Source: Ziziphus jujuba
Lineage: Eukaryota > Streptophyta > Magnoliopsida > Rosales > Rhamnaceae
Length of the DNA stretch: 64,000 bases
Direction: 5' to 3'
Assembly (NCBI RefSeq): GCF_031755915.1
Contig: NC_083384.1
Location: 993,501-1,057,500 of the forward strand
Shown here: positions 20,305-31,171 of the stretch, piece by piece
Position numbering within the stretch: the stretch's first letter is position 1
Layout of the letters: each line of letters opens with the position of its first letter
Notes under the pieces: model-generated
Told to the model about the DNA's origin: nothing
Databases searched by the model: none
The model's input: the letters and a program-made list of their open reading frames with translations, nothing else
Position numbers and translations under genes: made by a program

Positions 20305-23088
20305 ATGGCTTCTTCAAGTTTTTCAACTCCTTCTCCTCCTATCTTCAATGGAGAGAACTACAACATTTGGAGTATCAAGATGCAAGCCTACTTGAAGGCT
20401 TATGGTCTTTGGGAGGTCACCATAAATCCCCAAGAACCAGAGCCTTTGAGACAAGGGGCAACGGTGAACCAAATCAAGCACCATGAGGAGGAATTGGCTA
20501 AAGGTTTCAAGGCTCTCACCGCCATTCATTATTGTATTAGTGATACCATTTTCACAAGGATAATGGCATGTGAGAGTGCCAAAGAAGCTTGGGACAACCT
20601 TCAAGATGAGTTCCAAGGGAGTGCAAGGACAAGGCAAATGCAAATCCTTAACCTAAGGAGGGAGTTTGAGACCATCAAGATGAAAGACAAAGAAACGGTT
20701 AAGGAGTTCACCACAAGGCTTCTTAATGTCGTGAATCAAATTAGGGTGCTAGGTGAAAGATTAAGTGACCAAAGGATTGTAGAGAAGGTGTTGGTCTCCT
20801 TGCCCGAGAGGTTTGAAGCTAAGATATCTTCATTGGAGGAGTCAAGGAACCTAAATGAAATTTCCTTAACCGAGTTGGTGAATGCCTTGCAAGCTACGGA
20901 GCAAAGGAGGAGGATTAGACATGAAGAATCAATGGAGGCTGCATTTGTGTCTAAACAACATCAAAAGACACAAAATCAAAAGAAGAACAAGCTTATGGTC
21001 ATAAAGGAGAAAGGTGAAACTAGCAAACCCGAGAGGAAGTCCTATGAACCTTGTCACCATTGCAAGAAGAAAGGTCATCATCCAAGAGGGTGTTGGTGGA
21101 GGCCGGATGCATTTTACCATAAATGCCAACAAAAGGGTCATGTGGAGAGAGTATGCAAGGCAAACAAGAAAGATAAGCAACAAGCAAATGTTGCTAAAGA
21201 TAATGCAAGTGATAGTGAATCCGAAGAGTTGTTTGTTGCTACTTGTTTTAGTAGCATCAAGAATGATGAAGGATGGATCATTGATAGTGGAGCAACACAC
21301 CATATGTCTCACAAGCTTGAGTGGTTCAAAAACTTGGATAGGAGCAGCCACAACAAAGTCAAAATTGGAAATGGAGCCTTGATGGAAGTGAAAGGCAAAG
21401 GATATGTGGTGATACACACCACCAAAGGTATCAAAACTATCCATGATGTTCTCTATATACCTTCTTTATGTGAGAACTTACTTAGTGTAGGTCAAATGCT
21501 TGAGAACAAATATGCATTACACTTCTCAAACATGACATGCACTATAGTTGATCCACATGGAAATGAATTAATGTGTGTTGGAATGAAGAACAAGAATTTT
21601 AGGTTGAATATGGATGAAAATGGTGCATCGGTTGCATTGAACACCAAAGTTGAGAACACCTCTCAACTTTGGCATAAAAGACTAGGCCATGCTAGCTTTA
21701 AGTCATTGGTAGGCACACATGAACTTGTTAGAGACATGCCATTGGTGGAGAAGCAAGAACATGTGTGTGAAGTGTGTCAAAAAGGAAAGCATACTAGGCT
21801 AGTATTTCAATCTTGTTATTGGAGATCAAAGGAGAAGCTAGGACTTATACATTAGGATATTTGTGGTCCTATGAGTGTTCCATCCTTAAATGGCAGCAAG
21901 TATTTCATAACTTTCATTGATGATTACTCAAGAATGTGTTGGGTGTATTTCCTTGAAAGAAAATCACAAGCTTTGGAGAAGTTTGTAGAATTTATGAAGT
22001 TAGTGCAAAATCAATCCGGTTGCACTATAAAGGTGTTAAGGACGGACAATGGTGGGGAATACACAAGTGAGGCTTTCAAACAACTTTGTAAGGATCATGG
22101 TATAGTTCATCAATTCACTACACCATACACACCACAACAAAATGGTGTATGTGAAAGGAAGAACCGTACCATCATGGAGATGGCTAGATGTTTGTTGTTT
22201 GAAAGTGGCTTGCCAAAGAAGTTTTGGGCCGAAGGAGTTAATACATCCATCTACATCCAAAATAGGCTTTACTCCAAGTCTTTGAGGAGTAAAACCCCAT
22301 TTGAGCTTTGGTTTGGATATAAGCCTTCTCTTGATCATCTAAGGGTATTTGGAAGCATTTGTTGCATCTTAGTACCACAAGAGAAGAGAGGAAAGCTTGA
22401 TGAAAGGTCACAAGTTGGTGTCTTGGTTGGCTATAGTGATGTGACCAAGGGATATAGAGTGTATAACTTGGAAACCAAGAAACTTGTGATAAGTAGAGAT
22501 GTGAAAGTTGATGAGGAAGCTAAATGGGTTTGTAGTAAGGAAGAGTTGGCAAGTATGGATGAAGACAATCGGCTTGAAGCTTATGATAATGATGAGGAAC
22601 AAGGAAATGATGAAGGTGCTGCCCATGATGATGAATATGATGAGAATGAGCTAGAAATCTCCATAGGGGCTGATTTGGAGATTGGTGATGGTGTAAAAGG
22701 CACAAGACCTCTTAATGAGATTTATGAAAGGTGTAATGTGGCATTGAGTGATCCAATCAATGTCCATGAGGCTATGGTAAGAAAAGAGTGGAGACAAGCC
22801 ATGCAAGATGAAATCGATGTGATAAACAAGAATGACACTTGGAGCTTGGTAACAAAACCGAAGGGAAAGAATGCTATTGGGGTGAAGTGGATCTTGAGGA
22901 CCAAGCATATACCGGTCAAGTATCATTCCTTAAGGGAATTTGAAGCAAGTGGTGAAGTGAAGTTGGAGTATGTGACTTCCGAGGAGAACTTGGTGGATAT
23001 CTTCACCAAGCCATTGGGAAAGAAGAGATTTGAGATATTGAGAGGACTTCTCAATGTCTCATACAAAATTGCCGAGGAGGAGTGTTGA
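20305..23088 (+). pseudogene. Copia polyprotein: Gag, protease, integrase; RT/RNase H deleted; one stop
   Basis: One frame of 928 codons broken only by a TAG at 21853-21855. Residues 1-250 are Gag (PIFNGENYNIWSIKMQAYLK; FKALTAIHYCISDTIF). A zinc knuckle CHHCKKKGHHPRGC follows, with a second, incomplete one (FYHKCQQKGHVERVC). The protease active site is WIIDSGATHHMS (about residue 327). The pre-integrase region has LWHKRLGHASFKSL. The stop lies just before DICGPM at the start of the integrase core. Downstream the core has FIDDYSRMCWVYFL, LRTDNGGEYTSEAF and PQQNGVCERKNRT, supplying the catalytic Asp and Glu. RT begins (AMQDEIDVINKNDTWSLV, GVKWILRTK) and then jumps to the end of RNase H (VTSEENLVDIFTKPL). 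The TGA lies in bases 4-6 of the 3' LTR. Confidence 0.92.
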
Positions 23089-24118
23089 AGTGTGGCAATT
23101 TTGCCACTTGATGGTGCCTGTCACCGGCTAGCATGCACACCTTGGTATCAAATCCTTTCCTTTTATGAGTTAATATTTTTTTGTATGTTTTTAATTTATG
23201 CAAGGTATATTTTGATAATGTTTTGTGCCTAAGTTATGTATGCAAAAGTATAGGCAAAATTGTGCACAAAAGAGTAGGAATGTTATGCTTGAAATGCCTA
23301 TGGTGCTGGATTCATAATTTTCAGCAACATAGTTCCACTATTTATCTTTTATCTCAGGTTGTAAATGGATTTTTGGGCTGAAATTTTTAGGGATTTCTAC
23401 AGACATATATAGAAGACTATGGTTCAACTTTCAGGTCGAAATGACATGGGAAAGTCCATTTTCTATTCCAAACAGATTGCTGTATCTGATGGGCCCAGTA
23501 TGCAGAGTATGGGTCAGTTTTGGAGCTGTTTGGCCCATGATCCAGTTCCAGAACTTTCCTAGATCTTGGAACAATATTTATTGATGACCAAGGATGCTTC
23601 AAACCAAGTTTCATAAGCAGATACAAAGGGGAACTAAGTAGGTGAAGCTAGTTTGGTTGTTTACCCAAACTAGTTAAACAATAGGAACTTAGTTCAAAAC
23701 CATGTGCCAGTTTTTACTATATTTGGAATAGACATGTTGCAGCTGGTTTTTGACTCTTTTGTGTATGAAAAGTTAGGTGTTGACCATTTTATTTTTTAAA
23801 TTTCAAATACTTTACTCATTTTGTAAGCTCACATGCTTGGCATGTGTGAAGTAGTTGTAATTTCAAGCTTATATAGTAAAATGAATGAAATGGCTATAGA
23901 TCGAAGCCTCATTTTTCAAAACCAACGTGGTCCCCTTCTTCTCATCTCTTCTTAAACACCTTAGAACACTCTAGGAACCCTAAAAACCAGAAAACACCAT
24001 AACCAAAACCTAAAAACACAACTCACACACAACCATTCCCAAGAGCATCACCAAAAGCTTGCTTGTTGCTAACACTTCAAGCTAGCTTGCTCTTGGTCAT
24101 AACCTTCTCACCCCAACA
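23073..24118 (+). repeat. Copia polypurine tract and full-length 3' LTR
   Basis: Polypurine tract CGAGGAGGAG at 23073-23082, then LTR 23083-24118 (TGTTGAAG...CCCCAACA), followed by the target duplication ATTTA. This copy keeps the 367 bp missing from the 5' LTR. Confidence 0.9.
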
Positions 24119-24952
24119 ATTTATGGGTTCAATACATATGCCTAAGAGGTCATGGAATCAAGTTAAAGCAGCCTCAAATGCAATCAAAAAGGGCTTGTAC
24201 GGACAGCATCAACAATTTGGCCGAATTTGTTGTATTGCTTGCTGGCTTTACTGTATTTTACTGTATTAGCCTTTTCTTATTTTTCCAAGCATGGGCAACG
24301 TGTGGGACTTCATACTCAGCTTATTTGAAGCTCAAAGAGGTCAAATATTGATCAAAGTCCACTTGATAAAAAAGGCTAGCATTTTTTGTTTCCTAATTTG
24401 TTTTTACTTTTTGTTTTAGGAAACTACCATTACTTTTTGGCTTTTATTTATTTATTTTCTGGACAAATAACTTTAGTAAGGTTTTTATTTTATTCTTTCC
24501 ATTGTAAATTAATTAATTCCTAATTTAATATAAAGGAATTAATTAATCAAACTTAGATTAGGAAAGGAAGTATAGTTTCGGCCAACTAGGTTTCTTTATT
24601 TGTGGTGGCTGGTTTTTCTTTATTTTTAGGGTTTTATTTCGTGGCTTTGTAGCCTATTTAAAGGCTTATTTTTCAATGAGAATACAACTTTGATTTGATT
24701 AAGAAAATACTTGTGAGATTAATTATCTCTTTGTTCTTTGAGAACACCTAAAACACCATTAGAGAATTGGTTGTTTTAGGTTGACTTATCAATAGGTTTT
24801 CCATCCCCTATTGTGGCGTCTACATTATACCAAGGTTTCTAACCACAGGTTGGCTAGGGGTTGAGGTCCATTCCATTAGAACTTGAACTTAATTAAGATC
24901 CGGGCTAATATAATACGGGTTTAGGAGCAGGTCGTCCTAGGTTCGTATCATT

Positions 24953-24964
24953 TGGTATCAGAGC
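24953..24964 (+). other. Primer-binding site, complex C unit 2
   Basis: TGGTATCAGAGC two bases after the end of LTR 2. Its presence shows that LTR 2 acts as a 5' LTR for the downstream unit. Confidence 0.93.
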
Positions 24965-26069
24965 TAAGTTTTGTTCAGGTTTGATCTATCTTTATTTGCT
25001 TTATTTGTTTTTTTGTGTTATTCTGCAATTTTAGCATTAGGTTAAGGTTGCATCCATCCTATACACGTTCAGCATCTTAAAAAATAAAAATAAAAATTCA
25101 TTCCTAGTTGATTTAGGATTTCCTAGTTTTATCGTATTTTTGTTTCCTAGTTTGTTGGTTGTCTTTTATCATTGTTCTTGTTAATTTGGTTTTTGTTGAT
25201 TTTATTTTGCTGTTTTAGTTTTAAATATTTGCATTCATATATTCAAAAAAAAAAGAAAACAAGAAAAAAAAAAAAAAAGAAGTTTGCAGCAACATTTAAA
25301 AAAAAAAAAAAAAACTGCACATTTTGTTTATTTGGAGGTCACGGGTTTGGTGTTTGTTTTGGATTTGGAATTGCAATTTTGGTACTTACTCTTGATACTG
25401 CAGTTGTTTATGTCCTGTGAGTGAAAAAAAACAAAAAAAAAAAAAAAAAGAAGAGGCAAAGCCGGATAAAAAAAAAAAAAAGGAAGAAAAATATTTTTCA
25501 GCTTGTTGGAGTTTGATTTGTTTGCTGGGAATTTGTTGGAGCGGCTAGGTTTTTGTTTATTTATTCAATATTTGAATTGATGGGAAATTATTTTTGCTGC
25601 TGGATATTTGGATTTTGGGTGCTTAAATTATTTGGATTAAAATCAGTTAAAGGATTTGATACAAAACTTGAATTATAAAGAACAACAACCAACAACTATT
25701 CTATATTTTTGTTCAATTTGATTCTTGTTCGCATTTGAATTTCTTTTCCATTATTTTGTGTTTTCTTGTCTAGAAAGCCGAAAAAATTAGGATTTGTTGG
25801 ACTCTTTCAGTATTGCCTATTTTTTGCTACTGTTTTGTTGATAAGTTTAATTAAAACATACTAGTGATCTAATTGCTGTTTTTGGGTGTTTTAATTAGAA
25901 CTTTGAGATAATTCATTGAGTGGAAAAAGGCAAGAGTGTGTGAGCTTAAAAGAGGGTAAAAGCCGAAACTAGTGTGCAAACACGAGTGACGAGTCCTCAT
26001 TTGAGTGAAACACGTAAGGGAGTGAAATTGTAAGGTCCTATTTTATTTTTATTGCATTATTATACTAAC
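24965..26069 (+). other. Leader of complex C unit 2
   Basis: Same AT-rich leader as unit 1 with A-runs near 25244-25278, 25299-25313 and 25426-25449. No coding sequence recognised. Confidence 0.7.
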
Positions 26070-27436
26070 ATGACAGAATCAAGAATGAGGAGAGGAGATC
26101 CACCTTTGAGGATCAATGAGGACATGAGAGGGTGAGGATCAATGAGGAGAGTAGCATTCCATGGCGATGCCCGAGCTACCGGGAGTGGAGACCAAGTGGA
26201 CATGAGAGCTGTTTTGGAATCAATACAGCGGGTTAGTGCTCAAGTTGAGCATGTGAATCAAAGAGTGGGAAGACTAGAAGCCTCACAAGGAATCCCGAAT
26301 ACAAGAAATAGGCAAGAATTCCATGGAGGGTGAGGCCGAGGACGAGGAGGTCGTGAGAGACCGAGAGAGGAATTTGATGAGGAGCCATTTGATGGAGACT
26401 TTGAGGAAGGTATGGACGAAACTTTTGCTGTCCGAAATAGAGCTGGCCATGGAAGATATAGGAGGGAAGAAACAGATGACAATCTTAGCAATATCAAGAT
26501 CAACATCCCACCATTCATGGGAAAAAGTGACCCGAAGCATATTTGGAGTGGGAAGAAAAGATGGAGATGATATTTGACCGCCATAATTATTCGGAGGCTA
26601 AGAAGGTGAAATTGGCAGCAATGGAGTTTGGACATTATGCACTCCAATGGTGCACCAATGAGAAAAACACCCGAAGGAGAGTTGGTGATGACTTGATTAC
26701 TACATGGCGACAAATGAAAGGAGCCATGAGGAAGCGATTCGTACCATCACACTATCATAGGTTGCTGCATCAAAGACTTCAATCTTTATCTCAAGGAACT
26801 AGGTCCGTGGAGGATTATTACAAAGAGATGGAGATGCTCATGATGAGGTTAAACATGAATGAGGATAGAGAAGCAACCATGGCAAGATTTCTTGGTGGTT
26901 TGAATCGTGAGATAGCCAACCAACTAGATTTGTAACAATACTTGGAGTTTGAGGAGATGTTGCATGTTGCCATTAAGCTTGAGCACCAATTCAAGAGGAG
27001 GGGTGTAAGATCATGGTTTGGAGGTGTTTCCAACAATTGAAGGTCCAATTCAAATGGCTGGAGGAACAATCCCATCTATGAAAGCAAGCTAAAGCCGAAA
27101 GTCAAAGAAGAAAGTTCAAACTGGCCAAGGAAAGAGACTAGAACCAAATCTGTCCAAGCACCAAAGAATGAGGTAAAATTAGATCCTAAACCTTCTAGAA
27201 CTCATGATGTTGTGTGTTTTAAGTGCCAGGGAGGAGGACACATTGATAGCCAATGCCCGAATAGAAGAATCATGGTGTTAAAGGGCAATGACGAGCTAGA
27301 ATCGGAAAGTGAAGAAAGTGAGGATGAAGCCAAGCAAGAGGAGGAGGACTTGGAGGGTGAACCAGAAACCTTGCAAGCATCCAATGCTGAATTAAACTTG
27401 CTTTCTAGGAGAGTACTTGCTGCATACAAAGACTAG
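26070..27436 (+). pseudogene. Complex C unit 2 gag (broken)
   Basis: Starts at the conserved ATG (26070; TESRMRRGDPPLR). A short local duplication and rearrangement follows (GGATCAATGAGGA occurs twice between 26110 and 26146), then frameshifts near 26330 and 26535. The frame at 26543-26935 has the Gag core (MEWEEKMEMIFDRHNYSEA; MRKRFVPSHYHRLLHQRLQS) and ends at a TAA. The frame at 27212-27436 has an intact-looking zinc knuckle (CFKCQGGGHIDSQC) and the acidic spacer, then a TAG. Inner-subfamily copy, non-functional. Confidence 0.87.
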
Positions 27437-28977
27437 GATGCAATTCAAACAAAGAACATCTTCCACACCCGATGTGAAATTCAAGGTAAGATTTGTAGTA
27501 TGATTATTGATAGTGGAAGTTGTACAAATGTAATTAGTAACATTGTAGTTGATAAATTAGGCTTAATAACTATTAAACATCCAGAACCTTATAGATTACA
27601 ATGGCTTAATGATGGTGGTGAAATAAAAGTGAATAAACAAGCCAAAGTAAAATTTAATATAGGTAGATATGAGGATGTAGTTTTATGTGATATTGTACCC
27701 ATGATTGCTGGACATATACTATTAGGTAGGCCATGGCAATTTGAAAAAGATGCTACTCATTTTGGTCGAGAAAATAGTATTGTTTTCAGGTTTAAAGGGA
27801 AGAAGGTCAAGTTAGAACCATTATCTCCTACACAGGTTTACAAAGACCAATTACAAGTGCAACAAAGGAGAGAAACCAAAAAGCTTAAGGAAAAACCAAG
27901 TATGGCACCAACGGCTTCACCATCCTTTCAAGAAGATAAGAATGAGGTTGTTGATCAAGGTAAGGTTTCTAAGACTCATATTGAGTAGAAAGATCAAGGA
28001 AAAATCAAAAGAGAGGGGAAAGAGAGTGGCAAACCCGAGAGCTTGGAGAAGGAAGGAAAATTCGAAGGTTTGCACCAATCCAAGGGGGAAAAAGAAAAAG
28101 AGAGAAAAGAAAGATCAAGTAGCAACTTTTATTTGAGTTTAGGGGATATTAATAAGGTTATTGAGTGTAAGAAACCTTTGCTGGTCATGATTTATAAAGA
28201 AAATTATTTTAATGATCAAACTAACTTTGAAGAACTTGAATTGCCAAGTTCGGTGATTTCTCTTTTGAAAGAATTTGGAGATGTCTTCCCAAATGAAATT
28301 CCAAGTGGACTACCATCCAATCAAGAGGGAAAAGGTAAGCTTGCTATCCAAGGTAAGTCTTCTAATACTTAGGTTGTGTGGAAAGATTTTAATAAAACCA
28401 AGAGTGAAAATTTTGGTGCAAAAGCCAAGAGTGAGGAAGGTGAGATGGCATTGAGTGAGAAAGGAAAAGGAAGACAAGAAAGGAAGAATATAAATTTTTA
28501 TCTTAGCTTTGGTGATGTTAATAAAGTAATTATGAATAAGAAATCATTACTGACCATGAATTTTAAAGATACTTATTTAAAGATGTCTTTATTGCATAGA
28601 ACTTTATCTGCATTGTTGAGAGCTTTACTTAGTGGCAATTTGAAAATTTGGGAAATATTGTTTGCTAACTTTAAAAAGTGTAATTTTTACCATAATGAGC
28701 ATGTATTTCTAGATTTTGTTGTAATAGTGTTTGACCCAGGAGAATTGGTTTGGTTGCACTTACGAAAGGAAAGGTTTCCTAAACAAAGAAAGTCAAAGCT
28801 CATGCCGCCTATGGATGGACATTTTCAAGTTTTGGAGCCGAATAACAGGAATGCCTACAAGCTTGATTTACCGGGTGAGTATAACATGAGTGCTGCATTT
28901 AATGTTGCTGATTTAACTCCTTTTTCTGCAGGTGATGATCTTGATTTGAGGACAAATCCTTTTCAAGAGGAGGGGAA
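27437..28977 (+). pseudogene. Complex C unit 2 protease, duplicated linker and scrambled RT/IN remnant
   Basis: The frame at 27500-27988 is the protease with active site IIDSGSCTNVISN. A TAG at 27986-27988 ends it in the linker. The frame at 28043-28372 has [17 protein letters not shown] and [18 protein letters not shown], ending at a TAG. The frame at 28376-29107 has the second linker copy, [38 protein letters not shown], the integrase C-terminus ([19 protein letters not shown]), then crosses the polypurine tract (28965-28977) into the LTR to a TAG. The sequence matches minus-strand element B more closely than unit 1 does, so it is an inner-subfamily copy. Confidence 0.87.
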
Positions 28978-30113
28978 TGATGTGATTACGCCCGAGCCCA
29001 CTCCACCGATAACCCGCTGGGGTGCTGACTCGACATGGATGAAGACTAAGCCAATCACAAGAGCTCAAATTAAGAGATTTAAGGGCAACCTGGGAGTATT
29101 TATATAGAGGGTAATCAATCTCAACAGAGCTTGTCGATACTTGAAGATACAAAGCCTATTCGAAGCATCCAAGTGGTGGAAGCCGATACGAACCCGGGTG
29201 ACGGTTTTGGTACATTTTTGGAGTCCGGGAAGCATGAAATGGTTCCAATGCTTTATGGGTTCAATACATATTCCTAAGAGGTCATGGAATCAAGTTAAAG
29301 CAGCCTCAAATGCAATAAAAAAGGGCTTGTACGGACAGCATCAACAATTTGGCCGAATTTGCTGTATTGCTTGCTGGCTTTACTGTATTTTACTGTATTA
29401 GCCTTTTCTTATTTTTCCAAGCATGGGCAACGTGTGGGACTTCATATTCATCTTATTTGGCATCCTAAAAAGAATCTAGAAGCTGATTTGAAGCTCAAAG
29501 AGGTCAAAGATTGATCAAAGTCAACTTGATAAAAAAGGCTAACATTTTTATTTTCCTAATTTGCTTTTACTTTTTGTTTTAGGAAACTACCATTACTTTT
29601 TGGCTTTTATTTATTTATTTTCTGGAAAAATAACTTTAGGAATGTTTTTATTTTATTCTTTCCATTGTAAATTAATTAATTCCTAATTTAATATAAAGGA
29701 ATTAATTAATCAAACTTAGATTAGGAAAGGAAGTATAGTTTCAGCCAACTAGGTTTCTTTATTTGTGGTGGCTGGTTTTTCTTTATTTTTAGGGTTTTAT
29801 TTCGTGGCTTTGTAGCCTATTTAAAGGCTTATTTTTCAATGAGAATACAACTTTGATTTGATTAAGAAAATACTTGTGAGATTAATTATCTCTTTGTTCT
29901 TTGAGAACACCTAAAACACCATTAGAGAATTGGTTGTTTTAGCTTCACTTATGAATAGGTTTTCCATCCCCTATTGTGGTGTCTACATTATACCAAGGTT
30001 TCTAACCACAGGTTGGTTAGGGGTTGAGGTCCATTCCATTAGAACTTGAACTTAATTAAGATTCGGACTAATATAATATGGGTTTAGGAGCAGGTCGTCC
30101 TAGGTTCGTATCA
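28978..30113 (+). repeat. Complex C LTR 3 (inner subfamily 3' LTR)
   Basis: 1136 bp, TGATGTGATTACGCC...GTTCGTATCA. It ends directly against GCTTCACCATCC of the linker region of another copy (30114), which suggests insertion into that linker; the left flank of that insertion is missing. Confidence 0.92.
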
Positions 30114-31171
30114 GCTTCACCATCCTTTCAAGAAGGTAAGAATGAGGTTGCTGATCAAGGTAAGGTTTCTAAGACTCATATTGAGTGGAAAGATCAAGGA
30201 AAAACCGAAAGAGAGGGAAAACAAAGTGGCAAACCCGAGAGCTTGGAGAAGGAAGGGAAATCCATAGGTTTCCGTCAATCCGAGAGAGAAAAAGAAAAAG
30301 AAAGAAAAGAAAGGTCAAGTAGCAACTTTTATTTGAGTTTAGGGGATATTAATAAGGTTATTGAGTGTAAGAAACCTTTGTTGGTCATGATTTATAAAGA
30401 AAATTATTTTAATGATCAAACTAACTTTGAAGAACTTGAATTGCCAAGTTCAATGATTTCTCTTTTGAAGGAATTTGGAGATATCTTCCCAAATGAAATT
30501 CCAAGTGGACTACCATCCAATAAAGAGGGAAAAGGTGAGGTTGCTGTCCAAGGTAAGTCTTCTAATAGTCAGGTTGTGTGGAAAAATTATATTAAACCCG
30601 AATGTGAGAAATTTGGTGCAAAAACCGACAGTGATGTAAAGCCCATTGAATCAGTGAGTGTGAAAGAAAAAGAAAGGAAAAATATAAATTTTTATCTTAG
30701 CTTTGGTGATGTTAATAAAGTAATTATGAATGAGAAATCATTGCTGACCATGAATTTTAAAGATATTTATTTAAAGATGTCTTTATTGCATAGAACTTTA
30801 TCTGCATTGTTGAGAGATTTACTTAGTGGCAATTTGAAAATTTGGGAAATATTGTTTGCTAACTTTAAAAAGTGTAATTTTTACCATAATGAGCATATAT
30901 TTCTAGATTTTGTTGTAATAGTGTTTGACCCAGGAGAATTGGTTTGGTTGCACTTACGAAAGGAAAGGTTTTCTAAACAAAGAAAGTCAAAGCTCATGCC
31001 GCATATGGATGGACTTTTTCAAGTTTTGAAGCGGATTCACGAGAATACCTACAAACTTAATTTAATAGGTGAGTATAGTGTTAGTGCTGCATTTATTATT
31101 GCTGATTTAACTCCTTTTGCTGCAGGTGATGATATTGATTTGAGGACAAATCCTTTTCAAGAGGAGGGGAA
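30114..31171 (+). pseudogene. Complex C partial unit: linker, scrambled RT/IN remnant
   Basis: Open frame from LTR 3 through this unit to 31472 (464 codons). It starts inside the linker ([20 protein letters not shown]), then [35 protein letters not shown], second linker copy, [38 protein letters not shown] and [19 protein letters not shown]. It crosses the polypurine tract (31159-31171) and reads about 100 codons into LTR 4. This is the only copy where the scrambled region is fully open. It shares outer-subfamily markers with unit 1 ([38 protein letters not shown]). Confidence 0.87.

Larger units (their letters stand above)
19502..24118 (+). mobile_element. Ty1/copia element lacking RT and RNase H
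   Basis: 4617 bp, TGTTGAAG...CCCCAACA, flanked by the duplication ATTTA (19497-19501 and 24119-24123). 5' LTR 19502-20170 (669 bp), primer-binding site 20174-20185, polyprotein 20305-23088, polypurine tract 23073-23082, 3' LTR 23083-24118 (1036 bp). Domain order Gag, protease, integrase, RT start, RNase H end is the copia order, but the RT core and most of RNase H are missing through an in-frame deletion. It would depend on another element for reverse transcription. Confidence 0.93.
19224..24950 (+). repeat. Complex C LTR 2 (hybrid), split by a copia insertion
   Basis: LTR in two parts, 19224-19501 and 24119-24950. The first part follows the outer subfamily (ATCCGTTACGGATGAAGGTG). The second follows the inner subfamily: TTTATTTGTGGTGGCTGGTT and TTTTTCAATGAGAATACAAC are shared with LTR 3 but not with LTRs 1 and 4. 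It serves as 3' LTR of unit 1 and 5' LTR of unit 2. A deletion of about 30 bp lies near 24330 relative to the other copies. Confidence 0.88.
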
